64,000 bases of DNA, taken from positions 11,294,465 through 11,358,464 of the forward strand of contig CM057149.1 of the NCBI GenBank assembly GCA_029964075.1. The letters are read 5' to 3'. Origin of the DNA: Patiria pectinifera. Its lineage: Eukaryota; Echinodermata; Asteroidea; Valvatida; Asterinidae. A program made the translations under genes and the position numbers. A model generated the notes under the pieces. It saw only the letters and a list, made by a program, of their open reading frames with translations. It was not told where the DNA came from and searched no databases. How positions within the stretch are numbered: position 1 is the stretch's first letter; every line of letters starts with the position of its first letter. This document shows, piece by piece, positions 42,942 to 55,259 of the stretch.

Positions 42942-44086
42942 ATGGGAGCAGGAATAACATCAGGTGAGTGCAGTGAACAGGATACTGTTAATATCAGTCA
43001 AGAGGCAGTTTCTTCGTGGCTACACACTCCCTTGGATGTCTGTTTTAAGGCCATCGTCGTACCTATCATCTGGGGCCTTGGTATCATCACTAACTTGACT
43101 TTTCTATTTGTCATTGTCCGCGTTCGCAAACTGAGATCAGATACCAACATATACCTGGCACACTTGTCACTTGCTGATCTTCTCTACTTGAGTCTGGGGT
43201 CCATATACGACATAAGGAGTTATACTGCATCTGTCGTGGCACGTCACGGTCCCTTTGCGAATTCTGCCCAGTGTGTCATTTTTTTTTTACCGTGATAAAT
43301 ACTGGCTACTTTGCATCCGTTGCTTTAGTTACCATGGTATCTTTCGAGAGGTTCCTCGCGCTGTGCCATCCTATGAAACATCTCAAAATCCGCGGACGTA
43401 GACGCACCAATAGAATGATTGCAATCTGCTGGCTGGTGGGATTATTGTTTTCCGCTTCAACAGTTCCGAGAGTTCTAGTTCTCAACGTACTCTGTCTCCA
43501 ATGGCCCGATGTCGACGCCTTTGTGGAGTACCCATCCAGCTATGCATACTGTGGTCCTGTGTCACCTTGGGTAAACTACTTCATTCCGCCCCTACTGAAT
43601 ATTCCGTGGATTATGACAATGGTAGCCAACGTTTTCATGTACGTAAGAATCTTACAAATGCTCAACAAACGCACCTCCAACAAAAACATTAAAGTAAGGA
43701 AAGATCATAATGCAACTCATATCCGAAATCAAGTGACAAAAATGCTGGTCGCTAACGGCACTGTGTTCTTCTTATGCCAGGCCCCATATCGCATCTTCAG
43801 CCTGTCTGGATGGATCTGTCTTCTTGTTCAGATTCCTGATCCATTTTTAGTTGCATTAGGATCAGGAATCAGATGGATATCCTCTGTTCCCCAGTTCATC
43901 CATGCAATGATTAATCCATTGATCCACGGTGCCGTGAACCCAGCGTACCGTTCTGCGATCAGAGTGGCGTTCAAGTGCAAAGGCCATGTCAGAAGGCAAA
44001 ACGCATCTGTCTCTGTAGTGCGAGGACTAGAACAGAATAACACAACAGCCTTAGCCATTGACGAGGACATCGAAACAAGACTGTGA
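42942..44086 (+). pseudogene. GPCR-6: class A receptor, frameshifted in TM3
   Basis: Starts MGAGITSG at 42942 and ends ETRL at 44086. In TM3 a T run (43279-43288, 10 T) replaces the 7 T plus C of paralogues, a net +2 shift that truncates the product after about 115 residues. Everything downstream is open in the shifted frame. The NPxxY tyrosine is also lost (NPLIH). The homopolymer could be a sequencing error, but the NPLIH change points to real decay. Confidence 0.85.
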
Positions 44087-44184
44087 TCAATGAGGTCAGT
44101 TGAACATTCAATATGTGAATGCGAGCAAACTTTGTAAATACCATGATGTACAAAACTAAATACCATGATGTACAAAACTAAAAA

Positions 44185-44450
44185 AAAATGCCTTCAGAAG
44201 GATGGAATTAACAGGTAGCAGGACATTGCCACCGTCATCCTTAGCTACCCATGAGCCAGCTAATACTCTGGGAGTCTACACATGGACAAAGACACAGAGG
44301 TAGACCAAAGACAACATACATCAATGCACTTAAGAGGGACACAGGGGAGGAAGAGACAAATGAGCTAGATGCATACATGAGGAATCGTGACGAATGGAGG
44401 AACCGGTCCAGGGCTCGGCTGTGTCCGACTTAGTAAGTGAGTGAGTGTAC
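44185..44450 (+). mobile_element. LINE 3'-terminal fragment (downstream of GPCR-6)
   Basis: The best-preserved of three copies. The frame at 44251-44433 reads through GRPKTTYINALKRDTG and RDEWRNRSRARL, like the tail after the reverse transcriptase of RTE/CR1-type LINEs, then (GTGA)n. Confidence 0.65.
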
Positions 44451-46183
44451 AAAACTAAAGGATTTTCAACCAAATGCATACTAAACTGGGTAGTACTTGG
44501 TCGATTTGGGTAAGAAGGAGGAATTATCATATTGAGATGTAGCCTACATATCAAAAGCGTTACTTGTAATTTCAATAGGTTTAAAGGTGAAAAAATGGTG
44601 CAATATTTGCTAAATATGTGCTTGGTCAGTTTAAAACAAGTACGTTTAAAACCGGATTGGGACCTGGACCTGGATAATGCCCCGAGCCGAAGGTGAGGGG
44701 CATTATCGGCGACCAGGCCCCAAGCTGGTTTTAAACGTACACTTGTTTAATACCGGCCAACCCCATGTTGACCCCGTGCCCCCAATAGTAATGCTCATGC
44801 TATAAAGCAGGTTTGTTTTCCTTTACGACTGAGCATTAGTCTGCAACGCAGAGTTACCTGTGACAGCAATAACCTTAAGAACCACAGCGAAAGTCCTGGG
44901 CGGTTTTCATGTTCAAACCATATGGGACATAATATAACAAAGTAAAAAGAAAGCAAATAGGAACAAAGAAGGGAAAAATACGTACTGGCCATCGGAAGTA
45001 AAATGTAAAATTATAGTATTATTTGTGTGTTCACCAGTTGTTCGCCGGCCGTTTTTTTTTATGCAAACCAGGCTAACCGGTTTCATGTGTGGGGATATAA
45101 GTGTGCCGATTACAGAGGTTTGTCCCCTGTCCGCCCCCCTTGGAGCAGGCAATGCGGCGAATTTAGATTGTCCATTGTTTATTTGTTCATTGTTCATTAT
45201 TTCGACAGTGTCATATATATTGTAATTATAGTAATCAATACAAATATGTAATTTATAGACAAATGGTGAAACTGTAGAGGAACCTACTAAGAAGAAAAGC
45301 TTGTAATCCTAGGCCCCTCATATACATTTAAAGTTGCTTTTAATACTCATATATATATTGGGTATATTTTTGTTTCCGCAGTATGCATTGCTACGAATCA
45401 TTGCTGATCAACCATTGGCAAATTTCGGTGAAGGGTATGCATAAGTCAGATCGTAATCGTTAGGCCCAATTTATCAAATGATACAGAGAAGTGCTGTATC
45501 ACCCTTGCTGTCGAATTTCACCGGACACATAATATGACCACTCCTGTCTGCATAATCTTATTATTTTTTTGGGATTCTTTCATTTTACTTTAATAGCGTA
45601 CAGGTTGATGAATTCGTGTCATCACCCACTGACGATTGACCATTTTACACTCCCACGACCAAACAAACAGATCAAATGTCTGGCTTATATCTGAGAACTA
45701 CAGTAAAAAAGTGCATGCCGAGTACAGACACGTAGTTCAATTTGAACCAACCACTGATCATGATCAACAATCCAATTTTAATAAGCAAGACGCATTCGCT
45801 GATTTGGGAACGATTATGGTCACCGTTCCGCGATGGAACATACGTCAATCACGACAGTGACTGCAATTAGATAAATGCAAACAAGCACTTTCCAGATAAT
45901 AAATCCTGCTACAGGCTGCTCCATATGACACGATGCAAGGAGAGTACAACGCCTTGAATTTAGAATCGAACATAAAATATCGAGCAAACACACTAGGTGG
46001 CTCGAACCTTCATGCTCAACATGCAATTACTGTAAAAGAAGGAATTCTTTTTATAAATGTCAACAAGTCCATATACCAGAAGAATGTCGTAAAGATGTTC
46101 ATGTTTTGATGAACTGGATTACTGATAAGATAGATTGATGATCTTTTCTTGAAACTGTGCCTGGATAAACTACACGTATAGCC
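44451..46183. other. Intergenic unit between GPCR-6 and GPCR-7
   Basis: Same blocks as 6844-8150: the ACCGGATTGGGAC stretch near 44650, the CATTAGTCTGCAACGCAG block near 44832, the ATGCAAACCAGGCTAACCGG block near 45061, and the GAATTCGTGTCATCACCC block near 45611. No gene seen. Confidence 0.65.
45792..45880 (+). promoter_or_regulatory. Conserved 5' flanking block of GPCR-7 (type II)
   Basis: Type II variant, starting 392 nt before the start codon, closest to those of GPCR-2 and GPCR-9. Confidence 0.45.
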
Positions 46184-47326
46184 ATGGGAGCAGGAATAAC
46201 ATCAGGTGCGTGCAGTGAACAGGATACTGTCAATATCAGTCAAGAGGCAGTTTCTTCGTGGCTACATACTGCTTTGGATGTCTCTATTTTGACCATCGTC
46301 GAACCTATCATCTGGTGCCTTGGTTTCATCACTAACTTGACTTTTCTATTTGTCATTGTCCGCGTTCGCAAACTGAGATCAGATACCAACATATACTTGG
46401 CACATTTGTCAATTGCTGATCTTCTCTACTTGAGTCTGGGGTCCATATACGACATAAGGAGTTACACTGCATCCGTCGTGGCATTTCACGATCCCTTCGT
46501 GAATTCTGCCCAGTGTGTCATTTTTTTCACCGTGATAAATACTGGTTACTTTGCATCCATTGCTATAGTTACCATGGTATCTTTTGAGAGATTCCTCGCC
46601 CTGTGCCATCCCATGAAACATCTCAAAATCCGCGGACGAAGACGCACCCATAGAATGATTGCAATCTGCTGGCTGGCAGGATTATTGTTTTCCACTTCAA
46701 CAGTTCCGAGAGTTTTTGTTCTCAACGTACTCTGTCTCCAATGGCCCGATGTCGACGCCTTTCTTGAATACCCATCCAGCTACGCATACTGTGGTCCTGT
46801 GTCACCTCGTGTAAACTACTTCATTCCGCCCCTACTGAATATTCCCTGGATTATGGCAATGGTAGCTAACATTTTCATGTATGTAAGAATCTTACAAATG
46901 CTCAACAAACGCACCTCCGACCAAAATATTACAGTAAACACAAATCATGATGCAACTCACATCCGAAATCATGTGGCGAAAATGCTGGTCGCTAACGGCA
47001 CTGTGTTCTTCTTATGCCAGGCCCCATATCGCATCTTCAGCCTGTCTAAATGGATCTGTCTTCTTGCTCAGATTCCTGACCCATTTCGGGCTGCATTAGG
47101 ATCAGGAACCATATGGATATCCGTTGTTCCCCAGAACATCAATGCAATGATTAATCCATTGATCTACGGTGCCGTGAACCCAGCGTACCGTTCTGCGATC
47201 AGAGTGGCGTTCAAGTGCAAAGGCCAAGCCAGAAGGCAAAATGCATCTCCCTCTGTAATGCGTGAACCAGAACAGAATAACACAACATCCTTAGCCATAG
47301 ACGAGGACATCGAAACTAGACTGTGA
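46184..47326 (+). CDS. GPCR-7: class A G protein-coupled receptor, intact
   Basis: 380 aa, single exon, start context gccATGG. All family landmarks are present (ERF, CQAP, NPLIY, C-terminal ETRL). The splice-donor-like GGTGAGT at codons 8-9 is changed to GGTGCGT here (Glu9 to Ala). Distinctive: IVEPII in TM1, LGSIYDIRS at the top of TM2, AFHDPF in ECL1, DAFLEY in ECL2, and SKW...PFRA...GTIWISV around ECL3, nearly the same ECL3 as pseudogene GPCR-3. Confidence 0.92.
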   Translation: MGAGITSGACSEQDTVNISQEAVSSWLHTALDVSILTIVEPIIWCLGFITNLTFLFVIVRVRKLRSDTNIYLAHLSIADLLYLSLGSIYDIRSYTASVVAFHDPFVNSAQCVIFFTVINTGYFASIAIVTMVSFERFLALCHPMKHLKIRGRRRTHRMIAICWLAGLLFSTSTVPRVFVLNVLCLQWPDVDAFLEYPSSYAYCGPVSPRVNYFIPPLLNIPWIMAMVANIFMYVRILQMLNKRTSDQNITVNTNHDATHIRNHVAKMLVANGTVFFLCQAPYRIFSLSKWICLLAQIPDPFRAALGSGTIWISVVPQNINAMINPLIYGAVNPAYRSAIRVAFKCKGQARRQNASPSVMREPEQNNTTSLAIDEDIETRL

Positions 47327-50128
47327 TTTCTGACGTCATTTGAAAAATCAAAATGTAAATGTGAGCAAACTTTGTAAATACCATGATGTGATTTTCAAGC
47401 ACATGCCTACTAAACTGGGTAGCACTTGGTCCATTTGTGTAAGGAGGAGGAATTAACATTTTTACATGTAGCCTACAATTTAAATAGGCCTAAAGGTGAA
47501 AAAAAAATAGTGCATTATTTGTTAAGGGATTAAATATGCGCTTGGCCAGTTTAAAAACAAGTACCTTTAAAACTAGATGAGGACCTGGACCCGGATACTT
47601 GCTCAGGCTCCATTTCGAATGTGCAAAGGGTCAAATTGCATATTTGCGACGCTCAAATTCGTCCACATGGTCCTTAATGAAAAAGAAATCACATCCGGTA
47701 TGGAATGTATGCATTTCTATGAGACCGTTTTCGGAAAGCATTTACGTGCATTACCTAACTGCGGTCTTTTACAGCTGCAGCTGGATGTCTTTATCTAGGG
47801 TCATCATAAGTTACCCAAAATGCCATCCCCACTTCCTTCACAAGATTCTGTGAAGCTCATCAGCCCTTCACAGCGCACTATTTGCAGGGCGGGGGAAGGG
47901 GGGGGGGTGGGTACGAGCACCGCTCCAGGCTGGTTTTAAACGTATACACTACTTGTTAAATACCGGCCAATCACATTCTATTCCCACATTTGGGTCAAAA
48001 AGTCAGGGCAAGTCAAAAAATTTAAATTTACAACGATTGTGCTCAACAATTTTACTGCATGTTTTTTAAAACACCCCTCTTGCTACGAAAATATGGACTC
48101 ATTGGTAGTATTGCGCATGCCTAAGTGAAGATTGAGAATGTGCAACCAATAAAAGGGCAAAAGGGACCAGATTTCATAGGAGTCAAAATACTTTGACACC
48201 AGAAAGGTGTTTCAAACTAGACAGCCGGTGTTGTTTTATCAACCGTTGAAACCACCCAAATGACGGGCTCTCTTCCAATAAGAATGGGTAAACTGTCTGA
48301 GGCATTCATGAATGTATATTTAAACAGATAATCTCGGTTCCCGTCATTTTACATAACATTTGATGTAACTCTTTTAGTAATAGTAACAGAATGTAAGTAT
48401 GATTTAAAGCTTGTCATGGTAGACAGAATACAGGAATGCCGAAGATTGCACCATGGGCGTATCATCTTGCTGTTCTTTGGAGTAACTGAGGGTTCAATAT
48501 GTGGGGTCGCTAATTGGGGTCATTGTGTGGATGGGGCACACATTTTTAAAAATGAACAGCTCATTTTTATCTTCCCCTAAATTCTAATTTCTGACACAAG
48601 GAAGGGGACAAGCCTCGAGCGCCCCCACGTCGACCTCATGTCCCCAATAGTTATATGCTAATACTATCAAGCAGGTTTGTTTTCCTTTACGACTGAGCGC
48701 TAGTCTGGACTACAGTGTTACCTGTGATAACAATAACCCTAAGAACCACAGCGCAAGTTCTGCGCAGTTTTCATGTACAAGCAATATTGGACCTATAACA
48801 AAGTAAAAAGGAACAAAAATAGGAACAAAAGAAGGGAACAGTATTGGCCCTCGAAAGTAAATATAAAATGTTAGTATTATTTGTGCGTTCACAAGTTGTT
48901 CGCCGGCCGTTTTTTTTTTTAATGCAAACCAGGCTTACCGGTTTCATATGTGGGGATATAAGTGTGCCGATTTAAGAGGTTTGTCCCCGCCCCCCGTGGA
49001 GCGGACGATGCGGCGAATTTATGTTGTTCATTGTTCACTTATTCATTGTTCATTTATTTCCAGTGTCACATATTTTAATTATAATAATCAATACAAACAT
49101 TTACTTTGTAGAAAAATGGTGGAAGTGTAGAGGAACCTATACTAAGTAGCAAGCTTGTAATCATAGGCCCCTTATACAAATGTATAGTTGCTTTTAATAC
49201 ATATATATATGTTTTCCCCGCTGTATGCATTGCTACAAATCATTGCTGATCAACCATTGACACATTTCGGTGAAGGATACCGTCATTCCTGATGTATCTT
49301 TTTTTCTCATCAGCATCAGTCAGATCGTCAGTAATCGTAAGGCCCAATGCATCAAATGATAAAGAGAAGTGCTGTATCACCCTTGCTGTCGAATTTCACC
49401 GGACAAAAATATGACCACACTCCTGTTTGATTAATCTTATTATTTTGAGGGATTCTTTCAGTTTGCTTTAACAAAGCACAGATTGATGAATTCGTGTCAT
49501 CACCCACTTTTAATATAGCTGGGTGATTGACCATTTTAATACACTCCCACGAAAAACAAACCGATCAAATGTCTGGCTTATATCTGCGCACTACAGTAAT
49601 TAAGAGCATGCATTTTTTTGTGTTTTTATGATAAGTCCATTACGAGTTTAGACAAATAGCTCAATTTTAACCAAGCACTCCATATTAGAGAAGAGCTTTC
49701 GCTGACATGAAAAACATTACGTTCACCGTTCCGCGATGGAAGATACGTCAAAGATGACAGTGACTGCAATTATAGTTAAAAGCAAGCAAGTAATCACCAG
49801 AAAACAAATACTGCAGACTTTTTCACTTGACAGGCAATGCAAGGAGTGTACAAACAACGCCGTGAATTTAGACTCGAACACAAAATAACGAGCAAAACAC
49901 ACTGGGTGGCTTGAACCTTCATGCTCAACATGCAACTACATGTACTGTTAAAGAAGGGATTCTTTTAATGTCAACAAGTCTCTGTATCTCTATATCAGTA
50001 GAGTGTCGTAAAGATCTTCATTTCCAAGGATGTCTTTTGATGAACTGAATTACTGATAACTTCCATAGATTGATGATCTGTCTAGAAACTGTGCCTGTAT
50101 ATTAAAACTACAAGTACGTACAGCCATC
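47327..50128. other. Intergenic unit between GPCR-7 and GPCR-8 (type B flank)
   Basis: Contains the TATGCATTTCTATGAGACCG block near 47708, G-run near 47891-47911, ACCAGATTTCATAGGAGTC near 48166, GCGCTAGTCTGG near 48697, the empty site of the CACTG MITE (AAGCCTCGAGCG near 48610), ATGCAAACCAGGCTTACCGG near 48922 and the leader of GPCR-8. No gene seen. Confidence 0.65.
49696..49785 (+). promoter_or_regulatory. Conserved 5' flanking block of GPCR-8
   Basis: Type I block, starting 433 nt before the ATG position; very close in sequence to that of GPCR-5. Confidence 0.45.
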
Positions 50129-51261
50129 ATGGGAGCAGGAATAACATCAGGTGAGTGCAGTGAACAGGATACTGTAAATATCAGTCAGGAGGCAGTTTCT
50201 TCGTGGCTACATACTCCCTTGGATGTGTCTATTTCGTACCTATCATCTAGTGCCTTGGTATCATCACTAACTTGACTTTTCTATTTGTCATTGTCCGCGT
50301 TCGCAAACTGAGATCAGATACCAACATATACTTGGCACACTTGTCAATTGCTGATCTTCTCTTTCTGAGTCTGTGGTCCGCATACGACATAAGGAGTTAC
50401 ACTGCATCCGTCGTGGCACGTCACCATACCTTTGTGAATTCTGCCCAGTGTGTCAGCTTTTTCACCGTGATAAATACTGGCTACTTTGCATCCGTTGCTT
50501 TAGTTACCATGGTATCTTTCGAGAGATTCCTCGCCCTATGCCATCCTATGAAACATCTCAAAATCCGCGGACGAAGACGCACCCATAAAATGATTGCAAT
50601 CTGCTGGCTGGTGGGATTACTGTTTTCCGCTTCAACAGTTCCGAGAGTTCTAGTCCTCAACGTAGTCTGTCTCCAATGGCCCGATGTCGACGCCTTTGTG
50701 GACTACCCATCCAGCTATGCATACTGTGGTCCTGTGTCACCTCGTGTAAACTTCTTCATTCCGCCCCTACTGAATCTCCCCTGGATCATGGCAATGGTAG
50801 CTAACGTTTTCATGTATGTGAGAATCTTACAAATGCTCAACAAACGCACCTCCAACCAAAACATTACAGTAAGCACAGATCATGATGCAACTCATATCCG
50901 AAATCATGTGGCGAAAATGCTGGTCGCTAACGGCACTGTGTTCTTCTCATGCCAGGCCCCATATCGCATCTTCAGCCTGTCTGGATGGATCTGTCTTCTG
51001 GCTCAGATTCCTGATCCATCTCGGGCTGCATTAGGATCAGGAGCCAAATGGATATCCTCTGTTCCCCAGTTCATCAATGCAATGATTAATCCGTTGATCT
51101 ACGGTGCCGTGAACCCAGCGCACCGTTCTGCGATCAGAGTGGCGTTCAAGTGCAAAGGCAATGTCAGAAGGCATAAAACATCTCTCCCTGTAGTGCGTGG
51201 AACAGAACAGAATAACGCAACAGCCTTAGCCATTGACGAGGACATCGAAACTAGACTGTGA
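50129..51261 (+). pseudogene. GPCR-8: class A receptor with N-terminal lesions
   Basis: The ATG (50129) and MGAGITSG are intact, but a 10-nt deletion at about 50236 shifts the frame in TM1, and in the downstream frame the conserved Trp of the PIIWCLG motif is TAG (50248-50250). From TM1 onward the frame is open to ETRL with all motifs (ERF, CQAP, NPLIY). Two independent lesions close together argue for a real pseudogene. Distinctive: LWSAYDIRS, ARHHTF, GAKW. Helix 8 starts PAHRS instead of PAYRS. Confidence 0.88.
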
Positions 51262-52293
51262 TTTCTGACGTCATTTGAAAAATCAAAATGTGAATGCGAG
51301 CAAACTTTGTAAATACCATGATGTGATTTTCAAGCACATGCCTACTAAACTGGGTAGCACTTGGTCCATTTGGGTAAGGAGGAAGAATTAACATATTTAC
51401 ATGTAGCCTACAATTTAAATAGGCCTAAAGGTGAAAAAAATAGTGCATTATTTGTTAAGGGATTAAAAATGCGCTTGGCCAGTTTAAAAACAAGTACGTT
51501 TAAAACTAGATGAGGATCTGGACCCGGATACTTGCTCGAATGTACGAAGGGTCAAATTGCATATTATGCGACTCTCAAATTCGTCCACATGGTCCTTAAT
51601 GAAAAAGAAATCACATCCGGTATGGAATGTATGCATTTCTATAAGACCGTTTTCGGATAGCATTTGCGCGCATTACCTAACTGCGGTCTTAAACAGCTGC
51701 AGCTGGATGTCTTTATCCAGGGTCATCATAAGTTACCCAGAATGCCATCCCCACTTCCTTAACAAGATTCTGTGAAGCTCATCAGCCCTTCACAGCGCCC
51801 TGTTTGCAGGGCGTGGGGGGGGGGGTATGAGCAACGCTCCAGACTGGTTTTAAACGTATACTTGTTAAATACCGGCCAATCACATATCTATTCCCACATT
51901 TGGGTAAAAAAATCAGAGCAAGTCAAAAATTTTAAATTTACAACGATTTTGCTCAACAATTTTTCTTCATGTTTTTTTAAAACACCCCTCTTGCTATTTA
52001 AATAGGGACTCATTGGTAGTATTGCGCATGCCTAAGTGAAGATCTAGAACGTTCAACCAATAAAAGGGCAAAAGGGACCAGATTTCATAGGAGTCATAAA
52101 TACTTTGACACCAGAAAGGTGTTTCAAAGTAGACAGCCGGTGTTTTTTTATCAACCGTGTGAAACCACCCACACGACGGGCTCTATTCCAATAAGAATGG
52201 GTAAACTGTCTGAGGCATTCATGAATGCATATTTAAACGGATAATTTCGGTTCCCGTCATTTTACATAACATTTGATGTAACTATTTTAGTAA

Positions 52294-53121
52294 TGTAGCG
52301 GTACGCCATTAAGGAGGTCCGCTCAAATGATTAGATTTAAGAACGCCAAGAACAACCCAAGACAAACAGACTAAATCAAAACACTACGAGGAATCAAATT
52401 ATGTTTGGTCTCATGAACTTGTTACAGATTACTTGTTTCCAAAATCAATTACAATATTTGTTCTGAATCTGAATCTCAATCTAACTCACAAAACAAGTGT
52501 TACAAAAATCATATAACTTGGATTCAACTTCCAGCTCTATAAATTGTAATAACGTTGCCAATGATAAATTATAATCACAAAGTTTGTATTTTTAAAGTTG
52601 CCCCGGTTCCTTAGATTTCCAGGATCCTGATATTCTTGGTTCTAATATTATAATCAGGTTCCCGGTTCACAGGTTCCTCATATTTTAATCAGGTTCCCCG
52701 AACGCCTGGCCAGTGTACGGCTGTGTAGTGAACTAGGCCTCCAAATTGCACCTGACATGAAACAGTCGTATTGCAATAAATCAACATGTGACACACGGTG
52801 ATTAAAACTTTGAGATTACGAAAACTAATTCACCCCGAAATCACTCCTTTCGTCAACATGAAATAAACTAACACCTATCCCAGCGGTAGCAAAGAACTTG
52901 CATTGTGACATTTGAATGTAAAGAAAATACAAATTTCGCTCATTTGAAACTAAAATGTTGGTTTCAAGCACAAATCTATGCACACGATACTCACACGTTG
53001 GTGTGCAGGCAGAAAAGGGCTGATATTCGCGCGTTCACGGCACTGGGTGCGCGTTGGTATACATTTTTCTGGGCTGTGTGCCAATAATTGTACGGTGCCT
53101 CGTAAAAGACGTCTCACTACA
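52294..53121. mobile_element. Candidate LTR-like insertion (TGTAGCGG...CTACA)
   Basis: Interrupts TTTTAGTAATAGTAACAG, intact at about 48372. It starts TGTAGCGGT like the solo-LTR-like insertions and ends CA. A clean target duplication is not visible (GTAA left, ATAT right). No gene domains. Confidence 0.4.
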
Positions 53122-53361
53122 ATATAGTAACAGAATGTAAGTATGATTTAAAGCTTGTCATAGTAGACAGAATACAGGAATGCGGAGGATTGCACCATGG
53201 GCGTATCATCTTGCTCTCCCTTTGCGTAACTGAGGTTTCAATATGTGGGGTCGCTAATTGGGGTCATTGTGTGGAGGGGGCACAAATCTTTAACAAAGAA
53301 AAGTTCATTTTTATCTTCTCCCAAAATTCTGATTCCTAACACAAGGAAGGGGACAAGCCTC

Positions 53362-53531
53362 CACTGTTATTTTGGTTGTGTACAATATGAACCTAGCAAC
53401 CGGTTGTGTAAAAAAACTGAACAAGTTGTGTAATATTTTACACAAGTTGTGTAAACAACAGTTTACACAACAGGTTGCTATGTTCATATAGTACACAACC
53501 GTTTGATTTTTACACAACCGAAATAACAGTG
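53362..53531. mobile_element. CACTG-terminated MITE
   Basis: 170 bp, ends CACTGTTATTTTGGTTGTGTA and CACTGTTATTTCGGTTGTGTA in inverted orientation, inserted in AAGCCTC|GAGCGC with TC duplicated. TTGTGTA is repeated inside in both orientations. CACTG ends with a short target duplication fit the CACTA/EnSpm-Chapaev group; exact family unknown. Confidence 0.6.
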
Positions 53532-54859
53532 TCGAGCGCCCCCATGTCGACCCCGTGTCCCCAATAGTTATATGCTAATACTAGAAAGCAGGTTTGCTTT
53601 CCTTTTCGACTGCGCACTAGTCTGGAACACGGTGTTACCTGTGATAACAATAACCCTAAGAACCGCAGCACAAGTCCTGGGCGGTTTTCATGTTCAAGCC
53701 ATGTGGGACTTAATTTAACAAAGTAAACAGAAAACAAATAGGAACAAAAGAAAGGAACAGTATTGGCCCTCGGAAGTAAATGTAAAATCTTTTTTTTTCC
53801 CTTTTTGCTTATCATGTTTTAACAACCCCCTTAAACCTTTCACGCTGGCGTGAAGAGTCCCCCTTTTTGAACGCAATTTTATTTTGTTTTGTTTTTGTTT
53901 TGTACTTTGGTGTTTCATGTAAATTGTGTGTGTTTGTCGATCCTGCGGAGTTACGGGAGGGCTATTGCCTCGTCCGTTCTCTTGTCTGGAGTTATTTCTG
54001 TAGCTTTTCAGTGTAATTTGCTAATTTTTAATGTTTAATGTTAAATACTGAAATGAATAAATACAATTATTTGAGTGTTCACCAGTTGTTTGTCGGCCGG
54101 TTTTTTTTTAATGCAAACCAGGCTGACCGGTTTCATGTGTGGGGATATAAGTGTGCCGATTAGAGAGGTCTGGCCCCCCCCCCCCCCGTCCCCGTTGAGC
54201 GGACGATGCGGCGAATTTAGGTTTTTCATTGTTTATTTGTTCATTTTTCAATTTTTCCACAGTGTCATATATTTTAATTATAATAATCAATTGAAATATG
54301 TACTTTATAGACAAATGGGGAAACTGTAGATGAAACTGTATGGTGAAACTGTAATCCTAAGCCCCTTATACAAATTTAAAGTTGCCTAAAATACACATAT
54401 ATGTTGGGTATATTTTCCCCCACTGTATGCATTGCTACGAATCAATGCTGATCAACCGTTGACAAATTTTGGTGAAGAGTACCGTCATTCCTGATGTATC
54501 TTTTTTTTCTCATCAGCACAGGTCAGATTGTTAGTAATCGTTAGGCCCAATTTATCAAATGATAAAGAGAAGTGCTGTATCACCCTCGCTGTCGAATTTC
54601 ACCGGACACAAAATATGACCACTCCTGTCTGCATAATCTTATTATTTTTGGGGATTCTTTCATTTTACTTTAACAGCGTACAGGTTGATGAATTCGTGTT
54701 ATCACCCACTGACGATTGACCATTTTAATACACTCCCACGACCAAACAAACAGATCAAATGTCTGGCTAAAAAAGTAAAAAAAGTGCATGCCGAGTACAG
54801 ACACGTAGTTCAATTTGAACCAACCACTGATCATGATCAATAATCCAATTTAAGCAAGA

Positions 54860-54950
54860 GCATTCGCTGACATGGAAACGATTATGGTCAGCGTTTCGCG
54901 ATGGAACATACGTCAATCACGACAGTGACTGCAATTAGATAAATGCAAAC
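54860..54950 (+). promoter_or_regulatory. Conserved 5' flanking block of GPCR-9 (type II)
   Basis: Type II variant, starting 400 nt before the start codon. Confidence 0.45.
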
Positions 54951-55259
54951 AAGCACTTTCCAGATAATAAATCCTGCTGCAGGCTGCTCCATATGACACG
55001 ATGCAAGGAGAGTACAAAGCCTTGAATTTAGAATCGAACATAAAATATCGAGCAAACGCACTAGGTGGCTCGAACCTTCATGCTCACGATGCAATTACTG
55101 TTAAAGAAGGAATTATTTTAATGTCAAGAAGTCTATATACCAGAAGAATGTCGTAAAGATATTCATGTTCCATGATCTCTTTTGATGAACTGGATTACTG
55201 ATGAGATAGATTGATGATCTTTTCTTGAAACTGTGCCTGTATAAACTACACGTATAGCC

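Larger units (their letters stand above)
51262..55259. other. Intergenic unit between GPCR-8 and GPCR-9, with insertions
   Basis: Long because it carries an 828-bp insertion (52294-53121) and a CACTG MITE (53362-53531). Otherwise the usual blocks: TATGCATTTCTATAAGACCG near 51629, G run near 51815-51824, ACCAGATTTCATAGGAGTC near 52078, ATGCAAACCAGGCTGACCGG near 54111. A stretch at about 53790-54060 (AATGAATAAATACAATT end) is not seen in the other units. No gene seen. Confidence 0.6.

Noticed and set aside
50272..51261. GPCR-8 as a shorter functional receptor
   Set aside because: The open part begins at a TTG inside TM1, so no ATG start and no complete TM1.
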